A DNA stretch of 64,000 nucleotides from Sclerotiophoma versabilis (Eukaryota > Ascomycota > Dothideomycetes > Pleosporales > Didymellaceae). The notes below the pieces were generated by a model. It did not search any database. It had not been told where the DNA came from and was given only the letters and a program-made list of their open reading frames with translations. The stretch spans positions 124,001 to 188,000 of the forward strand of contig JAAROD010000026.1 of the NCBI GenBank assembly GCA_012274445.1. The letters run 5' to 3'. A program made the translations under genes and the position numbers. This document shows positions 28,381-39,319 of this stretch, in pieces (the first letter of the stretch is position 1; each line of letters opens with the position of its first letter).

Positions 28381-30561
28381 ATGCGGTCCAACTTACTTCT
28401 CTTCGCTGCGGCCGCGTATGCGCTACCGCATCGCCGCATGCGTGTTATCAAACGAGCCATTGACTTGCAATCATCTTACGATTTTGTAATTGCTGGTGGC
28501 GGAACTTCTGGCCTCACTGTTGGTGACCGTCTGACCGAAGACCCGAATGGTAAGTCGCGCCGATTCTACGAAATTTCAAAACACTTGCAATTCTAACATC
28601 TACTTCCAAAAGTATCTGTTTTAGTCATTGATGCAGGACCTTTGGACAACCAGTCCAATGGAATCACGATTCCAGGCTTGAATAATGGCACTGGCGACCT
28701 CCCTTATTGGTTTCCTGGTGTGCGGAGTCTGCCAATACCCGGACTCAACAATAGGACTTTCAACGTCCCTACTCCTCGCGTTGTGGGTGGTGCCTCTACC
28801 ATCAATGGCATGGTTTATGATCGAGGTGGGGCTCTAGATTATGATGCGTGGCAAGAACTTGGGAATCCTGGTTGGGGCTGGGAAGATCTATACCCGTATT
28901 TCAAAAAGGTACGAAGCACACCCACAGAGTTTCGATGTTCTTGTTTAACACAATTGAATCTAGGCTGAAAACTATTCTCCACCTGATCCTGAATTCGCAG
29001 CTCAATGGAATATCTCCTTTGATGCGTCTGCTCATGGAGCCGGGGGACCCATCCAAGCAAGTTTTCCACCTTGGTATTATCCTGCAGCAAGTAAAGTCAT
29101 CCCACATTGCTTTAATCTGACAGTTTCTCACTCATCCCAGTTGGGTTCACTAAAGGAATGTCGGAACTTGGCATTCCTGCAGCCAAAGATCCTGGCTCTG
29201 GTTATAAGAGTGGTATAGGCTGGACGCCAAGTGCGATAACACCTGGCAGCTATACCCGCTCATACGCTCGTAGTGGCTACTATGATGAAGTCTTAGCTAC
29301 TCGTCCGAACTACCATCTCCTTACCTCGCATACAGTGGTTCGATTGCTAATCGAAAACCGACTTGCTGTTGGCGTCCAGTACGTGAACCGTGAGTCGAAT
29401 AAGCCGTCCACCGTTCGAGCCAACAAAGAAGTTATCATGGCCACTGGAACGTTCTTCACGCCAAAGATTCTACAGCTCTCTGGTATTGGTCCACACCATC
29501 TTCTTCAAGACCTAGGTGTTGAGACTATTGTCGATCTTCCTGTAGGTTATAATTTTCAGGATCACCTGTACACTGCAACAAAATGGAACTGTAAGCCTTA
29601 TTATATTTCCTCCGTTACATCTTCCTCTCTCTACACACTCCAGAGCTATGCTAAATGACTGCCAGACTCCGATCCTCTTCGCCCTATCTTTACCGACCTT
29701 CAGACAAATAACACCTTAGCCCTTACAAACCTGGACGAATACTCCACTTCGCACACCGGCCCCTACACCGTTGGAGCCGGGAACACACTCGCCTTCCTCC
29801 CCACTGAAAAACTCCTCCTTCCCTCAAGAAACATCACCACCAACATCACAACATCTTCAATTCTTTCTCTAGCTAAGTCCACAACCGCTGAGAAAGTCTA
29901 TCCCTGGGCAAATACTCCAAGCACAGTCGTAGCCGGCTGGTTAGCGCAGCGCGACATTCTAGTTGGTATCTACGGCTCATCTTCCGCATCCACTGTGGAG
30001 TTCGCATACAACACTTCACCCTTCATGGTAGCTTACCTGCTGCGTCCCCTCTCCCGCGGGTTTGTCGCAGCAACCAGATCGAACACTATTTCTTCCACTT
30101 CTAACGCAACAGAAGTTGGCAGTGAGCCACCAGACATACAATACGGCTCTCTTCTCGCAGACTCCGACATGCCGTTCCTTGTAGCATCTATCCGCTTCAT
30201 GCGCGAGCTGCTCAAAACGGATGCCGCGATAGCAGCCTTTGGCGCAGACACATTCGAAGAAATTCCCGTGCTGAGATCTGATGGCACCGAGACCGACAAC
30301 GAGATTGCTGCTTTGCAGCGTGCGCAGGTCTTTCCTGCTGATAGTCATCCCGTAGGTACTTGCTCCATGTTGCCAGAGCATCTTGGTGGTGTTGTCAGTC
30401 CCGAGCTAGAAGTGTATGGCGTCAAGGGTCTAACAATTGTTGATGCGAGTGTGATTCCGTTAATTCCTAGTGCTCATCCTATGAGTACTGTGTATGCGGT
30501 TGCGGAAAAGGCAGCGGATATTATCAAGACGAGGTATGGAATGAATGTTGAACTACCTTGA
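28381..30561 (+). CDS. Secreted GMC oxidoreductase (aryl-alcohol oxidase / choline dehydrogenase-like)
   Basis: Five exons: 28381-28549, 28613-28908, 28964-29090, 29141-29590 and 29666-30561; 1938 nt, 645 aa. It starts with a likely signal peptide (MRSNLLLFAAAAYALPH). The FAD-binding Rossmann motif VIAGGGTSGLTVGDRL is followed by PRVVGGASTINGMVY (GMC signature 1), a signature-2-like TGTFFTPKILQLSGIG, and the C-terminal active-site block HPVGTCSM with a second histidine in SAHPMSTVYA. The family uses FAD to oxidise alcohols or choline-like substrates, giving peroxide when O2 is the acceptor. It is divergent from a cluster P450 and may be a border gene of the cluster; a role in the peptide pathway is only possible. 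An in-frame upstream ATG at 28327 exists, but the downstream one gives the clean signal peptide. Confidence 0.92.
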
Positions 30562-33500
30562 GATTTATACAAGGCTTTTAGAAGGTTTAGTTAGAAAATA
30601 ATATGCAGGTGCACAACGTGACTATCCTGGTAGTCACGTGGATGCTAGGCATAACGATCTGTAACTACAAGAAGACAACGACATTTGTAATACAATTTTA
30701 TTCAAATTCTAACTAAACAACGGAAATTAACCATCTAATTTAAAGTCTATTACCTGCTTGTCCTCTCCCTCTGTATGTGCGAATGCACTATCCTCTTTAT
30801 ACGTACTTCCGCTACTCAGCATATGGGTAGACTCCCATTAATGCTTTCTATCTTCCTGTCCTACCAACAGAATGCAACGCCCCTACGCTCGAACAAGATT
30901 TCTTAACTATTATTCTATTATAACGTCTCTATTGTTGTAGCCAGAAACCCTGTGTCTACATATGCGACTACATATGTAGGCAGAGGTCGTTCAATTTTCT
31001 ACTGTCGTGACGTAGAAGCTGATGGAAACAAATAAACAGGTCCCCACTATCGCATCATGATGTACAATCATGCTCTTCGTTGTCAGGAGGCGTATGAGGC
31101 ATCTAGCCGCTGGGCAACGTTCAGACTCGAGGTCAACCTCAATCAAAACTCTTAAAGAACGGTATATTCTTACCATCATGCATCTTACTATCCGTGCATC
31201 TGTGGCTATAATACCCATCAATATTAAGAGAGGGGACGCCAGCTCATATAGAAGCGCAGGGGTGGTCGCGCCAATTGTCTTTGGCGAGGTGCTACTAGCT
31301 TGCCTTACCATTTAGAAGAGCAAATATGCGAAAGCACCGCTCGCACAAGCAAGTTCTGATAACTCGGAATAGATTGATCTACCTCTTGAGTATGTTCTTC
31401 CACAAAGATCACCCAAGAAACAAGGTGCGTCAACAGAAAGGCGTATACTATAATCCATTCAAGAAACTGTGTTAAGTTGCTTCGTAGCCACAGTACCAAT
31501 GATTTATATTTGTCCGTTCATCCGACTGCCCGGCGTATATTTTATATCTCAAAATGCATATTCCTCGCAGATTAGGTCTTTTATCTAGCCATTTACGTTC
31601 TTAGGCTACAGCTAGCCTGTAACTTAACTTGGCAGCTCTGCGATTGCCTTAATGGCAAGCATACGCATATACCTGCTAGAAGCGGGCTTGTCATTTCGCT
31701 TCGTTAACGTGCGAAAAAACAACTGCAGCTTTTTTAATTGCGCAAATCGTATCCGACGCTAGCTTTGCGGGAACCGAAACGCTAGTGACTATTGTGGAGA
31801 CTTCCCCTCCGTTAAGGTAAGATTTCTTTCACTGTAAACTTCTAAACAACTTCACCTTTCTACCGCATCCGGCCCCTTACCTTTTTAGAACAAAATCGTT
31901 GTTCGTCATCATATGCATCGTATGTTGATGTGGGACGAACTCAAAGATATCTAGAACCAATTTTAATCTATACATTACTACGGTATCAATCATGTTTTTA
32001 CAGATATTCATTTCAAATACACAGATATCATCCCTCAACAAAGTACTATCGAGTAGCTTTGTGTCTGCGTGTACAGATAGAAACGATCTGCAAATAACAA
32101 TTACTTCGAGTCAAAAACACCTTAGAGCTTGTATCATAAGAGCCACTGTATAGAGCGGTAGCGCAGTAAATCATCGCCTATCATCCTTAACCAGCTGGAG
32201 GGCCTGATTTGCATCGGCAACACGGAGTTCACATCAGGTATCACAACTTACTCAGACGTCTGTTTCAAGATATGGTGCTATTCGAGATGGTAAACAGCAC
32301 TAGAAGAGATATACATTACGTTTGTATAGAAAATGCTACTAAAACTTGAATATATCACGTCATCATCATTCCAGGTGGGTTTACGATGAGATATTGCATG
32401 AAACCTCGGCCTTCGACACTTGGATTCATATCAGCCTCAATTACTCCTGTTGGTTATAACTCGTAACGGTAGTAATTTTCTAAGTGAAGCTTGGAAGGAG
32501 AGTATCATGGATAGTGTCATGAGCCGTGGTAGCAGGATTTGTACTTGCAGCCACAGCTATAGTCATCGCTGTTCTGTCCAACGGCCAGATGACCCCGTCT
32601 GTTACGATACGTGACGAGATTGCTAGAAGCGGTGCCCCTGCGCGTCCGGGTGAAGACCGTTGGGGCCTTTGGGGCGTTGTGGTCTGCTGGGATCGTACGC
32701 GTGTACGGATGTTATCTTAGTAAGTAGTATGGCTACTATCTAGGGCAATAAATTACAGATATTTGCACATATTTGCTCCATTAGGGACGGTGTGTAGTCT
32801 AGAGGCGTGCAGATGAGATTGAGTATGCTTAGTGCTGCTGCGATCTTGTCATTCCTTGTTTTTGGGCATCTACGGTGCCGCTTGTTCGTCGTTGGCCATT
32901 GCACGTCCAGCTTAACTGTTGCGTTGCTATCTCTGCTTTTTTTTTGCAGAGTTTTTAGTGTCCAAAAGAAGAGGTGTTGAGTATCCGTCGGAGGCTTGGA
33001 CGTCGTTTATCGTGGTGGTCATCGGTACCAGTGGCTATTGTGAGGCTGCTCGCTCGCCAGGACCGCTTCACCTCTGCCGCAGACGCGCTTCACTGGATCC
33101 GGGGCCTCTTCGCTACGATTCTCCCAGCGATCCTGACTGTCTCCCAGGCTGTGCCGCTTTAGACAATTCTTTGTGCCGTGCTGCTATGTCTTGCTACTGA
33201 AACCACGAGCGTCGACTTTGGCGAGGGGCTTGTCCACGTCGATGCTGGTACTTCTGTCCATCGCCATGGCTGCTATTAATGTAACACAGGGCTGTCTTGC
33301 CCTGGATTAATAAGATCATAACTGGTAGCTATGCATGCGTAACAAGTCGCACTCAAAATACAGCATTGTTAGCATACAAATATTTCTCCACGGGATAAGG
33401 CAAAAATCAGGTGTTGTATCGGGTATCCGGCCCGCTAACAGGGAATCCGGGCTTATTCTTCGGCTGGCTCCAGCTCAAATGGAACTTTGCAATCGATTCA

Positions 33501-33835
33501 TAGGTCTGCATCAGGTTGCCCCACGGAGAAAAGAATGTTGCGAAAGCTGGGGGAAGGCGGAGAATAATGCGGGGTTAGCGATCAGGCCGAGGCCCCAAAG
33601 GATCACTCGCAATATTCACAATCAGTTTATCGCGTGAGAGCGCCGGTTGGCTGCAACTTACCGACAGAGCAGTCTTTCCTCTGGACTTGGCACAACTTGT
33701 GTTTAACCCAGATTTGGTTCCCGGAAGCGACCCATAGAGTCCTATAAGATCATCACGGAATAGATATGGAGATTGCATTTATCAGAAAAACCTCTAGCTG
33801 GGTGCAATCGAGTTTACATCTCTAATGCGCTCAAT
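30562..33835. other. Gene-poor intergenic region
   Basis: 3.3 kb without a convincing gene. It begins with a perfect 9-bp-arm inverted repeat at 30616-30639. Minus-strand ORFs at 30991-31311 and 31305-31499 have hydrophobic stretches that look like a broken membrane-protein gene. A hydrophobic segment at about 32526-32720 (plus) is also unassigned. TCACGTCA (reverse TGACGTGA) occurs at 32354-32361. Confidence 0.5.
30616..30639. terminator. Inverted repeat just after the GMC gene
   Basis: Arms ACGTGACTA and TAGTCACGT around TCCTGG, 55 nt after the stop at 30561. It could fold in the 3' UTR or be a palindromic protein site (contains CACGTG-like E-box halves). Function not established. Confidence 0.35.
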
Positions 33836-35568
33836 ATGTCGGATGAGAAAAGAGAATCCATCGACCAAACAATTCACTCAACCGAGGTCAAAGATGACAC
33901 TCCTGTCAAAAGTATGGAAGTAAATCCCGCTGCCGCTGCTCTTGCCAATGCCACTGGTGGTGAGAGGCCGCCTCTTTGGTCTTCTGGAATGCGAAACCTG
34001 TGGTTCATCGTAAGTACCATCCACACCCATGAAAAGATGAGAATAAGCCTCTGATAAGACATCAGTTCTTTGTCACCTATTTCGTATCGTCTATGAACGG
34101 ATTTGATGGTTCTTTGATGGGATCCCTCAACGCCATGACCCAGTATCACAAGTCATTCAACCTCGATGGCGCTGGATCATCTGCAGGCATTATATTTATC
34201 ATCTATAACCTTGGACAACTTGCGACATTGCCATTTACTGGACTGATCGCGGACAAGTACGGACGACGTTGGTGTATATTTGCTGGATGCGCTATTGTAG
34301 TTATTGGAACAGCGATCCAAACGCCTTCGACAAGTCGTAGCATGTTCATGGGCGGGCGCTTCGTGCTAGGCTTCGGTGCTGCGTTGGCCCAAGCCTGTGC
34401 ACCAGTATACATTGTGGAACTGGCCCATCCATCCCATCGTGGAATCATGGCTGGAATGTACAATAACTTTTGGTGGATGGGAAACAGTGAGTCAATGCCT
34501 CCTCTACATTGGCTGTGTAGGTTTTTAAAGCTAACAAGCATCACAGTCCTTGCAGGTTGGACCACCTACGGTAGTAATTTAAATCTGCATAACAGCTGGG
34601 CTTGGCGCGTGCCTACTTTGGTGCAGTGTTTTATGCCGGCGATTGTAATGTTCTTCATCCTGTTCTTCCCAGAGTCGCCGCGCTGGCTGATGTCCCACGA
34701 TCGACGTGACGAGGCCATACATGTTTTCGCCAAATATCACGCCCAGGGAGATGCCAACGCTCCAATCGTGCAGCTACAGGTGCGGGAAGTTGAGGAACAG
34801 ATGGCCTTATTCCGAAACGAGAACCCTTGGTGGGACTTTCGCGAGCTGTTCAACACCCGAGCGACACGCTACCGCACTCTGATGGTAACCTGCATGGCTT
34901 TCTTTGGCCAATGGAGCGGAAACAACGTCGTGTCATACTTCATGCCGCAGATGCTAAAAGAAGCTGGAATCACCAATTCATCGACTCAGCTTCTTTTAAC
35001 AGCTATCAATCCAATATTCAGCATGGCTGGTGCATTGTATGGAGCCACTCTTTTGGATAAGCTTGGTCGCCGGAAGATGCTTCTGATTGGCCTTCTCGGA
35101 GCACTTGCAGCATACATTGCACTCACTGCATTTACAGCGGAGCGCTTCAACAACAAAAACCTTGTCTACGGAGTCATCGTCGCCATTTACGTGTTTGGCA
35201 TCTTCTTCGCCTGGGGATGGACTCCTCTTCAAGTTCTCTACCCAGTAGAGTGCCTGGAGAACCGCACTCGTGCCAAAGGTGCATCTATGAAGTTCATCTT
35301 CCTGAATATCGCAAACATGACGAACACTTACGGAGTGGCCGTCGGGATCAAAGCTATTGGCTGGAAGCTGTACTTGGTCTACATTGGGTGGATCTGTGTT
35401 GAAATCGTCACAATCTACTTCTTATTTGTAGAGACCGCCAACAAAACACTAGAAGAGATGTCAGAGATCTTTGAAGCTAAAAACCCTGTTCAAAAGAGTC
35501 TGGAGAAAGTCAAGGTTCGGGTTGATGAGACTGGCGGTATGATCGTCGAGTCACCCAACAGTGTCTAA
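33836..35568 (+). CDS. MFS sugar transporter, lactose/hexose permease type
   Basis: Three exons: 33836-34009, 34066-34486 and 34547-35568; 1617 nt, 538 aa. Sugar-porter signatures are ADKYGRRW after helix 2, FPESPRWLMS before the central loop, DKLGRRKM in the second half, YPVECLENRTRAKG, and VETANKTLEEM at the end; about 12 helices, cytosolic N-terminus of about 55 residues. The second intron rejoins WWMGN to ILAGWTTYG. The fungal lactose-permease subgroup is suggested by its position 764 bp upstream of a GH2 beta-galactosidase gene on the same strand, as in lactose clusters (LAC12/LAC4, lacp/bga). Substrate inferred from context. Confidence 0.9.
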
Positions 35569-36331
35569 GTCAACGAGCATCGTAGACCTCTGAACATAGG
35601 TCATAACTTCCATCCTTTTAGTAGGATTGTCGCAACATGGGTTTTGTTCTCGGATGGCTTGCGTATATGCGGGTTTTTGTAGGCGAGCCTCAGAAGCTAC
35701 GAATCGTTGATCCTGGTCTCACTCGTATTTTCCCTTTTACATCATGCAACTAGCCCGCCTGCTATCAACTCAATTATGCCTCGCCTGCATATTTCTCTCC
35801 TGCTTAATGCAACAATCAAGAGCCTAAAATGGCACACCACACTTCCAAAATATTGATATACTCTCTTACCTTCTCTCCTCGGTCACCTTATCATGATCGT
35901 TGCATCCGCGAATTGGGAAATAATCTCCTCATTAAGCGGACTGTACACTATCCATTCCCGATTTACATCCATACATTGACCTTACATGCTATTGCTCGAA
36001 CCCCCTTGAGAATTCAAAGCAGCACCATCATTTGTGTCCACATAGTGAAAGTTCCTTCAAGTGCCTGCGACGGCCCAGGAATTGCTCATCACGAATTCGG
36101 TCTAGACCGGCATAGGTCGATCTGTGGACGGGGCCAAACCAACAAGTGCCCGCAGTTTCTCCGCGTCTGATCACGTGTACGTTGTGCCGAGCGAACATTT
36201 CCCCGGGGAGAAAAGTGCCCCCAGTTACATCCCGTAGGCAACGCTATGTTGCACGTTCTTGGCCCGTTACAATACATAAGTGAAGGTCACTTTAACACAT
36301 TGAACACAATTCAGAGATCATTTTCTTTACA
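35569..36331. promoter_or_regulatory. Intergenic region upstream of the beta-galactosidase
   Basis: 763 bases between the permease stop and the beta-galactosidase start. Short ORFs without content. Presumed promoter. Confidence 0.4.
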
Positions 36332-37615
36332 ATGGCAGGCATCTTTCCATTGGACAAGCCCGACTGGTCTAACGTCGACATTATTCATCGCAATACCCTG
36401 CCTCCTCGTTCTTACTTCTTTCTTCACAGCCAGGAACAGGATGGACTTTCAAGCAACATTGTAGGAGATTGTGCCATGGCCCTGAATGGTGTCTGGAAAT
36501 TCGACTTCAGTAATTCGCCTTTCGAAGCTCCCCCAAACTTCCATGAAACTGAGTTCGATGCCTCTTCGTGGGCTGATATTAAAGTCCCGGGTCATTGGCA
36601 GCTCCAGGGCTGGGGCAAACCGCACTACAGTAACATCAACTATATATTTCCTGTCGATCCTCCACACGTTCCGTTCGTCGGCAATCAGACAGGGAGCTAC
36701 ATCAAGCATTTCTCTATCCCACGGAGCTTTCATGGTCAGCAACTGCGGATACGATTTGAAGGTGTTGACGCGGCATTCCACATGTACCTTAATGGCCGGG
36801 AAATCGGGTATTCTCAGGGCTCCCGGAACCCCGATGAATTTGACATTACTAGTGTCGCAGAGCTGGATAGCAACAACGTGCTAGCTGTTCGGGTCTACCG
36901 CTGGTGCGATGGAAGCTATCTGGAAGACCAGGACCAATGGCGCTTGAGTGGCATTTTCCGCGATGTATTCCTGCTCGCATTTCCGTCCACACATATCAAG
37001 GATTTCCAAACTCAAACACTTCTGGATGACGATTTCAAAGATGCGAAGCTCCGAGTCAAGGTGCACACTACAGGCCAGGGCCTCCTTGGCGCGAAATTAC
37101 TCAACGCAGCGCAGGGATTGATAGCCAAATTATCCGCCAAGTCAGATGAGACAGGGACGACTGAGCTCGTATTACCTGTCAAGGAACCGAAGAAGTGGAG
37201 TGCAGAAGATCCGTATTTGTACAAGCTTGTTCTATCTTTCGGCGGTCGTTTTGTCGTTCAAAACGTGGGCTTTCGCAGAATCGATATCAAGAATGGCATC
37301 CTCAAAGTGAACGGGAACCGCATTGTATTTCGGGGCGTAAACAGACATGAACACCACCCAGTTCATGGAAGAGCAGTACCATATGAATACATGAAGCAGG
37401 ATCTTTTGTTGATGAAAAGGCACAACATCAACGCTATTAGAACATGCCATCAGCCTTGTCATCCAAGATTTTTCAGCTTAGCTGATGAACTGGGGTTCTG
37501 GGTAATGGACGAAGCTGATCTGGAATGCCACGGTTTTTTGGCTATCGAGTCCCTCCTCCTGACGTGCAACGCACATCGACCAAAGCCTGGCCGGTTTCTA
37601 GATCTACCTCTGTAG
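36332..37615 (+). pseudogene. GH2 beta-galactosidase, truncated before the catalytic glutamates
   Basis: 427-residue ORF against about 1000 for LacZ/LAC4-type enzymes. Present in order: the N-terminal jelly-roll (LNGVWKFDF, VPGHWQLQGWGKPHYSN, GSYLEDQDQWRLSGIFRDV), the immunoglobulin-like domain 2, and the start of the TIM barrel (RGVNRHEHHPVHGR, NAIRTCHQP, DELGFWVMDEADLECHGF). The ECHG corresponds to the ETHG metal-binding motif near residue 416 of E. coli LacZ. Homology stops there and 25 unrelated residues follow. The acid/base and nucleophile glutamates and the C-terminal domain are missing, so no lactase activity is expected. No continuation is visible in the next kilobase in any frame, so this looks like a deletion or rearrangement breakpoint rather than a missed intron. 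Confidence 0.85.
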
Positions 37616-38857
37616 CCACATAGAAATACGAAGAGATAATAGGGTGTAGGATGATCAGTACGTCTCCAAGTTTCCAGTTGTAAGCTCCTCAAAAATTGTC
37701 AGTTCATTCGGGTTCTGAGTTAGCAAATCAACTTGAGCTTCCGAGTTCGGCACAGCAATAGCAAGATCGAATTCAAGGATATAACTTGTGATTGCTTCTT
37801 CCAGGGCCTTGTGATGCGGAGAATGCCTTCTGAGCCGCTCGATCAGCTGGACTACCTTAGCCGTTGATATCATGCCCTTCGACATCTCCATGGCTAAATT
37901 GGCACAAAACACCATAGTGGACATTGGATACCGAAAGAAGTGCAAAAGCCTATCTGGAAGTCAGTCAATCGAAGCGAAGCATTGTTAACGGCGACCACAG
38001 TGGTATTGAAAGCGGTTCTTCGAAGGCTCGGGTGTTGGTGCGTCATTTAAAGAAATACGCCACCTTTTCAATTGTGCCGAGAGATGGCGCGAGAACCCTC
38101 GCTGCAGAGTTGTCAGGAAATATGAATGGCTTCAGGCGGACGGAAGATCGAAAGGAGCAACAACAGTATCGTGAAAGAGACCGCTGAGACAGGTTCGATA
38201 TGATTTGAGTATGTAGGAAGAGAAATTCGAGCTCACTGGAAGTGCAGCAGGTACGTTGAAAGCTGGTCATTTCACTCCGTGTTATTTGAAAGCTTGTCCG
38301 ACCACGCCAGGAGCTGCATAGGACTTTGATTCAGTTAAAAATATAAGGACCTGATCTGTCCGCGCGGAACTGCTCGAATTCGAGTACACAACTAGAAATC
38401 TGTTGAAGTGAGATTACACAGGTGGCGAAGATAATGCCCCTGCCTAAGAGCGTGTAACATTGTATCCCATCAGAGACAGTAGCGTCCCCAGAAACAGCCC
38501 AGCTCTTCGTGTCACCGGGTAGATGGTATACTGGCCCATAGATGATGGAACACTCTTCAGAGTAGCCTGATGTGTATACCGCCATTGGACATTTGTCAGA
38601 TAAGAATGCTTCTGAGCGCGGATCACGTAAAAGAAGACCTAATAGAGCAGAGGTAGACGAACAAGTAGAGGTTCTGATTACGCAATTAGACTTTGGGATG
38701 CAGACAACGACGGAAGACTTGAATGTAGGGTACGAACACGTACATGGAAGCAAAGTAAAACCATTGTACACGCTCTGAAGAGATAAAATACAACATGCGC
38801 ACCCTTCTTTTTTGGAGGTGTTCTTGAGCGTATAAGTAAGTATTTGTTAGAAGATGA
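37616..38857. other. Intergenic region with unassigned minus-strand ORFs
   Basis: 1.2 kb. Minus-strand ORFs 37655-37945 (96 aa, helical, charged), 38043-38270 and 38331-38771 have no family I recognise. The first could be part of a real small or multi-exon gene; I found no convincing gene model. Confidence 0.35.
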
Positions 38858-39319
38858 TTACAGCAGCCCCCTCCACTCGCTTGCCTTCTCTCTAAATTCC
38901 TCTTTGTTTCTTCGATACATTATTGCAGCATCTCTGTTCAATACGCCTTCCAAAGGTTCTGGGTCTGAAAGCAGAGCCTGGAGACAGATTAGAATACTGC
39001 GGACTGTGAAAACTGGAGACCAGTTTTTTCTCTCTAGCTCAGCAAGCCGTACTTCTCCCTCCTGAGAGACATTAGGGTGGAAGAGAGGAGTTGTGAAGGT
39101 TATCTGGAAAGGGCTTCTTGGATAATCTTCTGGAAACAATATTGTAAAAAAGAAATCCTCTCGCTCGTATGGACTTCCCGGGGGGCCAGTGATGTGCCCA
39201 ACCCATTGTCGTCGATCGCCGGGCTTAATCGAACCAGCAGAGCTTGCCTCAAGAGGGTCGCGTTGGATGTCTGCGTATTCTTTGGCGATACGTGAAATTG
39301 CAATACGTGAAAGTGCCAT
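38858..39319 (-). CDS. Ubiquitin-conjugating-enzyme-like protein lacking the catalytic cysteine
   Basis: Single exon, 153 aa, full UBC-domain length. Fold landmarks: N-terminal helix RIAKEYADIQRDP, GPPGSPYEREDFFFTILFPEDYP, FHPNVSQEGEVRL, NWSPVFTVRSILICLQALL, LLSDPEP. The HPN motif is intact, but the position of the active-site cysteine (normally GxICL) reads GEVRL, with an arginine codon CGG at 39047-39049. It therefore cannot form the ubiquitin thioester at the usual place and resembles a UEV-type pseudo-E2. Whether it is a functional cofactor or a decaying duplicate is unknown; the frame is open throughout, which favours some constraint or recent origin. Confidence 0.88.
   Translation of the reverse strand: MALSRIAISRIAKEYADIQRDPLEASSAGSIKPGDRRQWVGHITGPPGSPYEREDFFFTILFPEDYPRSPFQITFTTPLFHPNVSQEGEVRLAELERKNWSPVFTVRSILICLQALLSDPEPLEGVLNRDAAIMYRRNKEEFREKASEWRGLL

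Noticed and set aside
1..30561. Reading the cluster as the HC-toxin or apicidin cluster itself
   Set aside because: No fatty-acid synthase, alanine racemase, methyltransferase or bZIP-ankyrin gene in the window, and four P450s are present; only family-level similarity can be claimed.
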